This document shows positions 21,323 through 32,427 of a stretch of 64,000 bases of DNA, one piece after another. The notes under the pieces were generated by a model. The model was not told the DNA's origin. It was given only the letters and a program-made list of their open reading frames with translations, and made no database searches. Source of the DNA: Azolla caroliniana (taxonomy: Eukaryota > Polypodiophyta); the NCBI GenBank assembly GCA_043228905.1, contig JBHGNT010000006.1:10912001-10976000 (forward strand). Reading direction: 5' to 3'. Made by a program: the position numbers and the translations under genes. Positions within the stretch are counted from its first letter, which is position 1. Every line of letters begins with the position of its first letter.

Positions 21323-23475
21323 TCATTCGTACTCATTCTCGTTGAAGGCGTAGAGGGTTTGCGTGTCCTGGTCTTCCGCCGATAATCGAGCCATCTTGAA
21401 GAAGTCGAGGGCGACATCTTCATCTTCCGAAACCATGTCGGTTCCATTTTCGAATCTTGCCCTCGATAGCATGTCAGCCATGGCGTTCTTCTTCCCTGCA
21501 ATGTGACGGATCTCTGGGTTTAAAGACTTGATGTAGGCGATCCACCTTAGCATAGCAAGATCTGGGGTTGCACATCCCGAGACCATTTCGAGAATTAGGA
21601 GACAATCTGTCTCTATTATCACTTCCGACCCGATCAGGTAATCTTTGTCCGTCTTCACTGCCGACACAATACCCCAAAGTTCCCGCTTGACTCGGGCATA
21701 TATTTGTTGTCGTTCGCTGAGAATCTTTGCTCCGAACCGGACGGCATATCGCGCATTATCTTCTCCTTCTTGATTGATGACCCACCCGATTCCGGTTGGG
21801 CTTGTATCGACGGTCACGTAAATCTGTTTCCCTTCGGCATAGTCGCCTTCCTTAGTGCCGGAGCTTCAAGAAGTAGTTTCTTCAATCTTCGCATCGCATT
21901 TGTGTGCTCGTCTCACCATTCGAACTTCATTCTTTTCTTTAGGAGTCCATATAAGGGTTCAACGACATGAGCATAGTGCGGAATCCAGATATCATAAAAT
22001 GCGCATGCTCCAAGGAACCTTCTAACCTCCGTTTGATTTCCGCATTCTTCTTTCATGTCTTGGATTGCGTTCACTTTGTATGGCGAAGGCTTCCGGCCGT
22101 ATGCCCCACATAAGTGACCTACCACCAAGATCTCCGGTTGCCTGAATGCGGATTTTTCTCCCGAAAATGTCAAATTCGCATCTTCGAGCCTTTGAAGCAC
22201 CTTCTCGCAATCTTTCATATGATCCGCAACGAACTTTCTACAACCTTCCTTATCTTTCAATTCATCTTTCTCCTCATCCGAACATCCTTTTATCGGAATA
22301 TCATCCAAGAATGGCATCGTGATGTCCGGGATGCAATCCTTCAAGACTTTATTCATGGCATTTACCATATGAGCCACCGAGTTCGTTGCGCCTTGGGGTA
22401 AGGTACACATCCGCACAAGCCCGATCGGAGTCCTCATGGTTGTAATGTCCCGACTGTCGATCGTCAATTGGAATTGGTCATATCCGAAGTAGAGATCGCC
22501 AATGGAGTAGATGGACCGGCCCCGCAAATGCTTCGGCAAATTCGTCCATGTTTGGACCGATTCTGGCATTTCAAATTGTCACATTGTTGACGGGTTGAAG
22601 ATCTTGGATGAATCGCAATGATCCATTCTTCTTCGGCACCGTGAACCACCTATTGGAATAAGGAGCATTCGACGGTTCTAGAAGTCCCATACTCACCTTC
22701 TCCTTTAAGAGCTCGATCAGCTTCGGAAGGTGTGCTCTCGGAACCGGCATCGGTTTCAAATTCCAAGGCACATGAGGCACCGTGAAGATCACCATCGGCT
22801 CTATAACCTTTGGGTCGGCACATCCGATTTCTCATGGGAAGAATGCGAAAGCCTTCCCATGTCTCTCAAGCATATCACGAAACATTCGCTCCTCTTTAGG
22901 GAGAAGGAAATCCTCCTTTCCAACTCATAGCTTCCCCTTTGTCTCTTCGGTGAAGACATGACCTATCGTCTTCGGATCTCTTAAGGTTGGATCATTAGCG
23001 ACTTCCTTCATCTTTTGCCAGCTATCTTCCGGTAGCGGAACCACAACTGGCTTGATCTTCTAATCCACCGTTTTATATTTCGTGTTGATGTCAGCTTCCT
23101 TCATCGAGATGCCATGACGGTATTCATCGATGATAGTGTACATGTTGACGGAGTTAACCGAAATCACGCGTTGGTCGTGAAGATAGCTCAAGTCCACGAC
23201 GTCCTCGATTTTGCCGATGGTGTCGTTAAATGAGGCTTCTTCCATAATATGAGTCACGAACTCTCCTTCTTCTATTATGTTTTCTTCTTTCAGCATCTTC
23301 TCGAATTCTTGTATCCGAAGCTTGTCCTTCTTGTCGGGTAGTACTAGTTTACGTGCGCCACTAGGTGTGACACATGTTGCTTCTCCTCGCAATCCAAACA
23401 CTCTTCTTACTTGTGGGGTCTTGTGATTGCTCGGACTATTTGTGCCCCATGCTTCAATAGTCCGCTCTAAAAATC
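21323..23475 (-). pseudogene. B1 reverse transcriptase and RNase H
   Basis: The pol frame begins at the junction near 23475. RT motifs are NRWFTVPKKNGSLRFIQDLQ and MPFLDDIPIKG (active site FLDD). RNase H starts TVDTSPTGIGWVINQEGED with IIETDCLLILEMVSG. Breaks lie near 22570, 22800 and 21910 and a 20-bp change near 21240. The layout matches B2 residue for residue where readable. Confidence 0.85.
23413..23475 (-). promoter_or_regulatory. Putative -1 frameshift signal of B1
   Basis: The gag-pro frame ends GAT TTT TAG at the ATTTTTA run (23468-23474). A hairpin follows with arms 23456-23464 and 23432-23440. Its loop GGGG can pair with CCCC at 23415-23418. It is identical to B2 in the stem. See the finding on the junction. 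Confidence 0.6.
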
Positions 23476-25505
23476 TGAGGATTCGCCTCCAAGACTATCT
23501 CGATTCCTTTCATGATTGTCTCACACCGTTAGGAATTGGACTGATCTTTGGTTGTCAAGACTCTTTATTCATGCGAAGGCTGCTCCATTATCGAACACTT
23601 TGGTCTCCATCCGAGATGATGTGATATAAGGTTGCCCTAGGATGACAGGATGTGACACCGATTCTTGTACGAAGAAGTGTTGATCCATCTCCACATCGCC
23701 GATCGTGACTTTGACATTGGGACAAGCTCCGTAGACTTTGTTTCCGCGTGAATCTTCCATCCGTGGTTTGTATTGATTGGCCATCTTCCTTTTTTGTAGA
23801 AGTTGGTTGACATGAGGTTGATCTCCGAGCCATGGTCGATCAAAGCTACCACGGTCTCTTTCTTCTCCCCGATCTTCACCGGCGTCTCCGTTGTCGTTCG
23901 TGCCCAATGAGGTCGAGTATAGTGGCTGTCCATCATATCTTCATCGACTTCGTCTCTTGCCATCATTATGGCATTCGTTTTTGCTTTTTGCGGCTTCTCT
24001 TCTTCCTCGTCTGATTGTTGTCTTTTTCTCTTTACAAGGACCACGATCGTGTCATGGAACTCCTTCGTAATGCCAAGCAATTCCCTCAAGGACAAAGTTC
24101 TTCGAGAATCTTCTTTAGGTCCGTCGTCTGCTCTATGTTCGAGCTTAGCTTATAGGTAGGCATAGTCCTTGTCCTCCGAGTAGGGTCTTCAACACTAACC
24201 TTCACGGGCCGAACCGTTTCTTCAACTCGTATGCTCGGCTCCCCTTTTCAGCTTGATTCTCGTTCCTCCGTTTGTAAAGGTCGACTCGTCTTCGTATCGT
24301 CCTTCTTTTTCGCGTTCCTTGTTTCATGTCTTTTTGATGGGCCTTGCTCTTCTATTCTTTTTCTCTTTTCTTCGACAAACACCTCATGGTTGTCACACAT
24401 CACCTCCGCGAGTATGGTGTTGTCGTCCACCGGATCCAACCATCCGGTTATACTTTGTACACTTTCCCGACGCAACATAGTGCATCGCATCCACATGAGT
24501 CACATCAGCATCCTCCATAGATTTCTTCATTCCCCCTCTTCCGAAATTCACCCGTAGGGGTCTTCTAGTCTCCCTCGAGCAGATCATGTTGTCATCTATG
24601 TACACGATATTTTGTCGGATCGCCTCTGGAAGGCTCGCACAATCCCTTCTCATGTGGTCCATGCTATCGCACCACACACATCTAAAGGGTTCTTTTCCTT
24701 TGGGCCCTCGACGATTCATGTTGGCTAGCATGACCTTCTCGAACTTCTTCGTCAGTTCTTCGATGACATCATCACCAATATTCTTTTCTTCCACGTCACT
24801 TTGTTTCGGAGGCTCAACTACTTTCGGCGGTCTTGCTTTCTCCGTAACAGTCGATCCCACCAAGTCGGTGTCATCAACCCACTGACGACGCTTGTTGAGC
24901 CTATTGCATGCTCACTTTATCGCAACCCAGTCCGTCACAAGCCCGTTCGCTTGGGTATCATCTTTGAGAAGAGTCCCCAACTCCCGTCTATCCTTGATGT
25001 CCACAGCCTTCGGGAAGTACAAAGTCTTGTCCTCTTCAAGTAGCACTTGATCTGTGTTGGGGAGATGGCCAAACATCTGGTCAAATTCATCGTACATCCT
25101 CGAGGCGCTCATCTTCTTATTCTTCTTCTCTCTCCACTTCATCAGGGCATGTCGAGTCATCCTTGTTGAGTCTTCAGTCACGAACTCCGCTAATATCATT
25201 TTCTCGAACTCAGACCATGTTGTCTTACCTTCTTGAAGTTCGATGACGCGTCTTTGAATGTTGTTGGCGACAACTCTCTTGAAGCTTGCGATTTGACGTG
25301 CTTCGAACACGTCCCTCTGATTCATTTCCCTTTTATATGCATAAAGGAACTTCGTAACGTTCCTTCCATCGAATTGGCCCTCAAGCTCTACGACACGATC
25401 AACAGCCTTTTCCACGCTCGCATCGTTGTCCCGAGATCTCATCATTTGCTCGACGATTAGCATCATCCTTTCGAGCTCTCCCGCTTGGTTGCTTGAGGAC
25501 GCCAT
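23476..25505 (-). pseudogene. B1 gag-protease
   Basis: Gag starts at MASSSNQAGELERMM near 25505, has the zinc knuckle CVWCDSMDHMRRDC, and is followed by the protease with ALIDHGSEINLMSTNFYKKG and HPVILGQPYIT. Frameshifts break it near 24890, 24480 and 24100. The protease active site is Asp-His-Gly. Unlike B2 it has a single copy of the sequence duplicated there (about 24477-24564). Confidence 0.85.
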
Positions 25506-25536
25506 CTCCAAGTATTAATCTCGGCTTGATCCTTCC

Positions 25537-25553
25537 TCACGTCGGGTTCACCA
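25537..25553 (-). other. B1 primer binding site, tRNA-Trp type
   Basis: TGGTGAACCCGACGTGA on the minus strand, 8 bases from the LTR end. It is complementary to the 3' end of plant tRNA-Trp as I recall that sequence (…TCACGTCGGGTTCACCA). Confidence 0.65.
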
Positions 25554-25561
25554 CTTAATTA

Positions 25562-26642
25562 TGTCGTGAAGATCCGTCACTACGTGCAGATCGTGAGGTG
25601 GAACCGTCGGGGTTCTGGACCGGAAGGACTTGAAGTTGGCGCAAGCTTTAGCGAGAAAGTACTTAAGCTAGATTGAAAGAGAGAGAGAGAGCTTGAGATA
25701 GAACTCTTGATTTTAGATTTTAAGAAACAAGTTACACGATCAATTCGATAACGAATTCTCTTCTTCTTAATTTCATAACCAAAAAAAGCCTAACCCTTCT
25801 TCTTTTTCATCCCTTCTTTTATAGATGCTCTCATGCATATGATGCATGTGAGGGTACAAGACATGCATAAAATGCATGTTTGCCATTTAACGCTCATGTA
25901 TTACATGCGGTGCATGATAACCATGTCACTCATTTTAGCTCTCATGTATGAGAATTTACATGTAAAAGTACCGCTTAGGTTTAAGCTTTCCGGGAATAGT
26001 ATTCGACAATGATAGAAATATAATTTTAACTAAATGTCATGGCTTAGTGGTAAGCCAATAGACTCCTAACTTGGAGGTGCAAGGTTCAAATCCTTACTTG
26101 CCCTCGTATATGTATATATGTTTATATATTTATTTATCTAGTCGCCGGACGCCAGTTTATTGGATGCCGTCGCCGGTTACCGGTGGCCGGTGTGCCACCA
26201 TCGCTTTGCGGGCTGCGGCCAGATGACCGGCTCCTTGGCCGGTCCGGTTTTGGTTGGCCAAAAACCTTTACGAGTAGCTAGGCCACCTCCACTCTTAGTT
26301 CAACTTACCTTGAACTCTCTATGCTCCACACATAGACACAAAGATAATAGCTTTTGCTCTACCTTATATATGATGAGAGCCGTATTTGTCGTGCCTATGT
26401 GGGATATCTCACAGTTTTCTCTTTTGCTTTCACAAACTTTATACCCTCATATCTTGACATTTAGTTGTCCGTTTCTCGTGTAATAAAGTGCATTCGAAAG
26501 CTCTTGAAGACCTCCATCATTTTGTACTTAGATATTAAACTTATTTAAAATGTTATCTTCACTATTATTATTTTATGTGATTCATACTCGATTTTGTACG
26601 TTTTATGTGATTTTCACACTATTGCCGAAAATCTTCACGATA
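25562..26642 (-). repeat. B1 5' LTR
   Basis: 1081 bp. It differs from the left LTR by an extra segment of about 40 bp (25970-26010) and a shorter GCCGGA tract. The tRNA-like block is at 26038-26102. Confidence 0.9.
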
Positions 26643-27582
26643 GCGGCCCTCGACTTGGTTCGTGAAGTCCTCTCGCGCAAGCACCAGGTACTGCATCTAC
26701 CCTACCCCCATCGGCATCGTCACTAACTCTACCATCCATTTGAAATGGACGGCCGACGGGTAGGTCGGGTGTAGCTCGTCTCGATGTCGGATCATGGAGT
26801 GCATTTGGCAACTCTCACACGTCGTAACGAACTGATATACATCCCGGTATAGCCATGACCACCAATACTTCTCCTTTAGCTTCTCGAATGTGGCCCACGT
26901 CTCGCGATATCCGGCCCAAGGACTCTCGTGATATGACGTCAGCAATGCCTTCCGCTCTTCCTTTCCTGCCACTACGCGGAGTGGAACGCCACCTTGCTTT
27001 TTCGGGTGCTTCCATATGTTCCCGTCTCGCAGGAAGTACCGATACGCCTACTTTCAGATCCGGTTAGCTTCGTCTCTCGTCCACGCTGCGTCTGGCGTCA
27101 TTGTCTTCAAGAACCTACCGATCTAGATCCACTCTCCGTTGTACTCGCCTTCATCGAACTCGTTAAGTGCTAGAGTGCTCCCTGCCCTTGTAGTCACGTA
27201 CGCCAACTTGAAGAAGTCTACGCCGACTTCCTCGTCCTCTGATACCATGTTGTCCTCGTCGTCGAATTGTGCTCTCCAAAGCATGTCGGTGATGGTGTTG
27301 TCTTTCCTGGAGATATGCCGTATCTCCGTATTCAGGGACTTCACGTACACGATCCACCTAAGCACCGCCAGGTCCAGTGTCGCGCATTCGGAAACCATAC
27401 GGAGTATCGGTAGGCAATCCATCTCGATTATCACCTCCGTCTCAATCAAGTAGTCTTTATTGGCCTTGAATGTCGAAACGATACCCCACAATTCATGTTT
27501 AACCTGGGCGTATCCTCACTGTTGCTCGCTAAGTACCCATCCGATCTCGGTCGGGCTCGTGTCTACGGTCACATTGTATTCT
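26643..27582 (-). pseudogene. A1 RNase H and integrase zinc region
   Basis: Readable parts are VTVDTSPTEIGWV, the RNase H stretch MWGIVSTFKANKDYLIETEV with IIEMDCLPILRMVS, and the integrase zinc part PWAGYRETWATFEKLKEKYW with TCESCQ. The 5' end of this piece is joined directly to an LTR at 27583, so primer site, gag, protease and RT are deleted. It continues at 18806 beyond B1. Confidence 0.8.
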
Positions 27583-28294
27583 AGTTCCGTGGGGGTCTTG
27601 AACTGAGGGATTTAAGAGATCAAAGGAGAGAGAGATACGCGAGTGTATCGTCAGCTAGGCCTGCTCGTGGCCGACAATGTTGCTGGCCAAATAAGACTTG
27701 AACGCGTATAGTCTACGAACCTGGTACGCGCTCACCAAACAAGGTAGAGGGTACTCACGAGATCACAAGAGAGAGAAAACAGAAGTTTGAATTCAGTAAC
27801 TAGCAAGGTTACAATGTATACACGATTACAATTGGCAAGCCGACAACAGACCCAACACAGAGAACCCACGAACACACACGCAACATAGAGAACGCACGAT
27901 GGAGCCCTGCTGGAAGCAAGTGGGCTTACATGCAACAACAACAACCGACGCAGAAACAGAGTGGAGAGCAACGATGGAGGAGGAGGGAGCTCGATACCTA
28001 GTTCGACAACACCTCGTCCTCGCCAAAAACGTGATCCCTTCTTCTTTATCTCCCCTCCCTTTTATAGGTCGTCGAGGAGGCCGTTACATCAAAACACATC
28101 AACTTTATTCTCTGTCCCTTCGAACAATGATATGCGTTGATTTTTTAGCTAATAAATATGTCATACCGAGTATATTTACATAAACCATCCTATTCCTAGT
28201 TATGTATAATGTATCAATTCGCGCACACTCATGCAAGGGTGGGTTCACGCCTTTAATTCCTTGATTCCTCTTAGAGCCGGTTTTCTTCACAACA
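27583..28294 (-). repeat. Family A LTR shared by A2 (3' LTR) and A1 (5' LTR)
   Basis: 712 bp. On the minus strand it starts TGTTGTGAAGAAAACCGG right after the A2 polypurine tract (TTTGGTGGGGGTGGA, 28295-28309). It contains a TATAAAAGGGAGG box near 28065-28078. Its last about 50 bp are missing where it meets A1 RNase H. One LTR serves two tandem internal regions. Confidence 0.8.
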
Positions 28295-28368
28295 TCCACC
28301 CCCACCAAACCGCGCATCCACCGGTATGCGCAAGACACTAACAATCACTGGAGGAGACCGGCCCGTAA

Positions 28369-29202
28369 TCATCTGTCACTTCCCGGATCCTCGTCTGCTC
28401 CGAACCGGTCGTCGTCGTCGGTCACGCTTCCCGGGTTCGGCTCGCCCTCCTGCCACTTCTTGAACGTCTTGATCCGCTTCCCGGTTACCGACACTGTTAA
28501 TTGCGTCCCGTCGAGCTCCGTAAGATGATATGTCCTGTTGTCCTTCGCGCTCGTTACGACCCGAACCACCTCCTCGTGAATTTGCGCGTACACCAGCACC
28601 CAATCGCCTTCCTCGATCTTTTTTGGCCGCATCTGGTGCATCCGGTCAAACCGGCCTTTGTTCCTCTCCCTCACTGCATGTAGCTTTGCCTTTGCATGCT
28701 CCACGTCCTTCGGTCTTTGCTCGAGCTGTCAAATCCGCGCCGCCGACAGCTCCTCCCGGCTCATCTCGTCTCTCCAATCTATCACCGCCCATGAGGAAAT
28801 CGTCCAGTCCATCGGCATGATAGGCTTCTGCCCGTGTACATCAGCTCCGCTGGCATGAACCTTGTTACCGAACTGTGCGTAGTCCAGTCCGCCCACAATG
28901 CGTAAGGAAGGAGCCGCAGCCAATTCCTGACCTGTCCGTCGCACGCGCGTACCAGCGCCTTCACGATCGGCCCGTGCCCGCGTTCTACCTTCCCGTTGGC
29001 CTCCGGATTGTATGCCGAGGTGAGAGAGAGCTTCAATCCTAGCCGGTCGAAGAACTCCTCAACTTCTTGCGCGTTCAACTCTCCTTGGTCCACCACGATC
29101 TTCCCTACGCACCCGTATCGGCATACTACCTCTTTGATCAAAAACCGGCACACCGCCGCAGTCGTCTTTTTTGCAGTGCGTGGCCCTCCACCTGGTTCGT
29201 CA
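28369..29202 (-). pseudogene. A2 integrase core and C-terminus
   Basis: Core motifs are GCVGKIVVDQGELNAQEVEEF and AYNPEANGKVERGHGPIVKA, then LLPYALWADWTTHSSVTRF. The C-terminal block YHLTELDGTQLTVSVTGKRI is followed by an acidic tail and stop at 28369. Frame breaks lie near 28730 and 28840. There is no chromodomain. Confidence 0.8.
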
Positions 29203-29207
29203 AATCC

Positions 29208-29549
29208 TGTTAGGAAACAGGTCCCTCCGGATGGGAAGTGAGAAGAACAGAAACCGGATGACGAGTACCCGGCAACGGAAGACCCGGTGAGAACCGGATG
29301 ACGAGTACCCGGCAATGGAAGACCCGGTGAGAACCAGATGACGAGTACCGGGCAAGAGCCGGATGGTGAAGGCCCGGTGAGAAGTACTCACCGGATGAAG
29401 GGACATATTCGTAAATATGTTTTCTGAGAGTCCATCGGGGCTATATTTGTAAATAGCCGAAAAGTCATATTAGTATAAATATGACTTAGGGCAAACTTAT
29501 TGTGGTGGTTGTCATTCTTGTTGGTGCAAGATTAGAGCGCATAATTGTG

Positions 29550-29591
<42 letters not shown>

Positions 29592-29860
29592 GAGGTTGTT
29601 TCCTCTGTTGTAACCGCCGCCTGTGGCGAAGATAGCAAGCTCGAGGTCGTTGCCTCAGTGCTTTACTATTGTACATTGTGATATAGTGATAGTTTGTAGT
29701 CTGTGGGCTGCCGTGGTTTTTCCCTAGTTTGGTTTTTCCACGTTAATATCCTGTGTACTCTTCTCTTCATTGTGTCGTGCGTTCATTACCCATTTTCTGT
29801 GTTTGATCCTAGGCTCGGTTGTGGCCGAGCGTTGTTCATCGGGAGCGTGTATTCCTGTCA
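29208..29860 (+). mobile_element. D1 solo LTR inserted in A2 integrase
   Basis: 653 bp, TGTTAGGAAACAG...TTCCTGTCA. The target duplication aatcc lies at 29203-29207 and 29861-29865. It contains degenerate GAACCGGATGACGAGTACCC repeats at 29260-29400, a TATAAATA box near 29475, a (GA)n tract at 29551-29588 and GTTGTAACCGCCGCCTGTGG. The related copy D2 lies in A3. Confidence 0.88.
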
Positions 29861-29865
29861 AATCC

Positions 29866-30655
29866 TCCCGCGCAAGCACCAAGTACCGCATCTGCCCTAA
29901 CCCCATTGGCATCGTCAGTAAGTCTACCATCCACTTGAAATGGACGGTTAGCAGGTAGGTCGGGTGTAGCTCATCTCGATGTCGGACCATGGAGTGCAGC
30001 TGACAGCTTTCACACATCGTCACGAACTGGCGCACATCCCAGTACAGCCCAAGCCACCAATATTTCTCTTTCAGTTTCTCGAATGTGGCCCATGTCTCGC
30101 GGTGCTCAGCCCAAGGACTTTCGTGGTACGCTATTAACAACTCGTCCTGATCTTCCTTTCTCGCCACTACGTGGAGTGGAACGCCACATCGCTTCTTTGG
30201 GTGCTTCCATATACTTCCGTCCCGTAGGAAGAATCAATACGCTTTCTTCCGGATCCAGTTAGCCTCCTCTTTGTCCTCAGGAACCTCCCAATATGGAGCC
30301 ACTCCCTGTCATACTTGCTCTTGTTGAACTCATTAAGCGCCGGAGTGCTCCCCGCCCTTGTCGCTACGTGAGACGACTCGAAGAAGTCTACGCCGACTTC
30401 TTCGTCCTTCGAAACCATGTCGTTCTCGTCGTCGAACTGCGCTCTAGAAAGAATATCGGCAATGTTGTTGTCCTTTTCGGATATGTGTCGTATCTCCGGA
30501 TCCAAGGACTTAATGTACGCGATCCACCTAAGCATTGCCAGGTCCGGAGTTGCGCATCCGGAAACCATACCGAGGATCGGCAGGCAGTTCTTCTCGATGA
30601 TTACTTCTGTCCCGATCAAGTAGTCTTTATCAGTCTTGACCGCCGAAACGATACC
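29866..30655 (-). pseudogene. A2 RNase H and integrase zinc region
   Basis: RNase H has MIGTEVIIEKNCLPILGMVS with Asn at a catalytic Asp position (KNC for TDC in B2), and DPEIRHISEKDNNIADILSR. The integrase zinc region has PWAEHRETWATFEKLKEKYW and TMCESCQ. Frames change near 30170 and 30270. Confidence 0.8.
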
Positions 30656-32427
30656 CTACAGTTTGCGCTTAACTTGGGCGTATCCTCGCTGTCGCTCACT
30701 GAGAACCTTCACCCCGAACCGGATCGGGAACTGTGTGCCGCTATCGTCCTCCTGATTGATCACCCATCCTATCCCGGTCGGGCTCATATCTACGATTATG
30801 TAGATTGGGGCCTCCTTGCCGTAAACCACATTCCGGAGAGCCAGTGCCACAATAAGCGCCTCCTTCAGTCTCCAGATCGACTCCGTATGCTCCTTGCCCC
30901 ATTCGAATTTACGCCCCTTCTTCAGTAGCCCGTAGAGTGGTTCCGCGACGTCTGCGTAGTGCGGAATCCAAAATGCACATGCCCCCAAGATCCTTCGGAC
31001 CTCCGTAACCAATCCGCAATCGTCCTTCATCGTAGAGATGGCCTCCACCTCTGCCGGAGACGGTTTCCGGCCGAAAGGCCCGCACAAGTGCCCAACTACC
31101 AGGATCTCCGACTGCCCAAAAGTTGACTTCTCTCCGGAGAAGGTGAGCCGCGCTCTCTCAAGTCTCTGTAGCACCTTCTCGCAGTCGTTGATGTGGTTCG
31201 CGATGAATTTCCAGCATCCGCCCGGCCCGACCGATTCATCCTTATTCCCCACAGGACATCCCTTGATCGGGATGTCGTCCAAGAATGGCATGGTGATGTC
31301 TGGGATGCAGTCCCTCAACACCTTGTTCATTGCATTCACCATGTGTGCCACCAAGTTGGTTCCTCCCTACGGTAGGGTACACATCCGCAGTAGGCCGAGA
31401 GGAGTCTGCATTGTCGTGATATCCCGGGTCTCTACGGCTAGTTGGAACTAGTCATACCCTGAATATAGATCACTGATTGAATAGATTGACCTTCCGGCGA
31501 AGGCTTCCGTGAACTCGTCGATTGTCAGTCCGATACTTGCGTTTCGAATGGTCACCTTGTTGACTGGCTATAGGTCTTGTATGAAGCGCAACGTGCTGTT
31601 CTTTTTCGGCACGGTGAACCACCGATTCGAATACGGCGCTCTCGATGGCTCGAGGATGCCTATCTCCAATTTCTGTTTCAGCAACTCCATCAACTTCGGG
31701 ACGTGAACTCTGGGTACCGGAATCGGTTTGAGATTCCACAGCACATGCGGCACTTTGAATATCACCATTGGTTCTACGATCGTCGGGTCTACGCACCCGA
31801 TCTCCTCCAGTGAGAATGCGAAGGCCTTCCCGTGCCTTCCGAGCATCCTCCGAAACCGGTCCTCCTCTGCCGACAGTAGAAAGCCACCCCCACCAACCTT
31901 GAGCTCCCGTAGCGTTATGTCGGTGAACCGGTGTCCTATGCCAGTCGGATTCCGCGAACTTGGGTCGAACACGACCCCTTTAAACCACCCCTTGCTGTCC
32001 TCCAGCAAGGGAGCCACGACTAGCCTCACCTTCCGGTCCACAGTCTTGTACCTTGTATCCCCGTGAGCCGTTCGGTTCGACTTGACCCTTTCTCTGAAGT
32101 TAGCAATGACTTCGTACATCTCCACCGAGCTAACCGGAATTGTCCGGTCTTCACTAAGGCCTTCTTCGACCACACTGCGTAGTTTCCCCAAGGTGTCATC
32201 GAAGAAGACCGCCTCCATGGCGCCGCCAATCTCTTTGTCAAGGCCGAGGACGCCGCACACCCTGAATCTTTCCTCCGCCTGCTTCTTTTCCCGGCTGCTG
32301 ATGCCGGCTATAGTACAACCTCCATTATCGGAGAACCAAAATTTCCTATCTATGGTACATGTGTGGGGTTTTCCCGGGTTGTCCGGACTACCGTGGCCCA
32401 GCACCTTGATAGTCCTCTCTAAAAATC
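30656..32427 (-). pseudogene. A2 reverse transcriptase
   Basis: The N-terminal pol frame (32404-31568) holds the pre-RT region, then VLWNLKPIPVPRVHVPKLME and NRWFTVPKKNSTLRFIQDL. The palm frame (31354-30656) has MPFLDDIPIKG and SPTGIGWVINQEDD. In-frame stops lie near 31572 and 31450, and one sits in the CTLPxGGTN block near 31370. The FLDD active site is kept. Confidence 0.83.
32362..32427 (-). promoter_or_regulatory. Putative -1 frameshift signal of A2
   Basis: ATTTTTA with an in-frame TAG at 32419-32421. The hairpin arms are 32408-32415 and 32385-32392 with a 15-nt loop. A loop TGGG can pair with CCCA near 32363-32368. The stem sequence differs from A4 and B but pairing is kept. Confidence 0.55.

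Larger units (their letters stand above)
18807..26642 (-). mobile_element. B1, family B Ty3/gypsy element inserted in A1
   Basis: LTRs 18807-19930 and 25562-26642, TGTCGTGAAG...TTCACGACA ends (the right end has mutated to CGATA). The target duplication gcgg, only 4 bp, lies at 18803-18806 and 26643-26646. The A1 integrase frame is continuous across it. The primer site is next to the right LTR and the polypurine tract next to the left, so it reads right to left. All domains of gag, protease, RT, RNase H and integrase are present but broken by frameshifts. It is close to the better-preserved B2. Confidence 0.93.
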
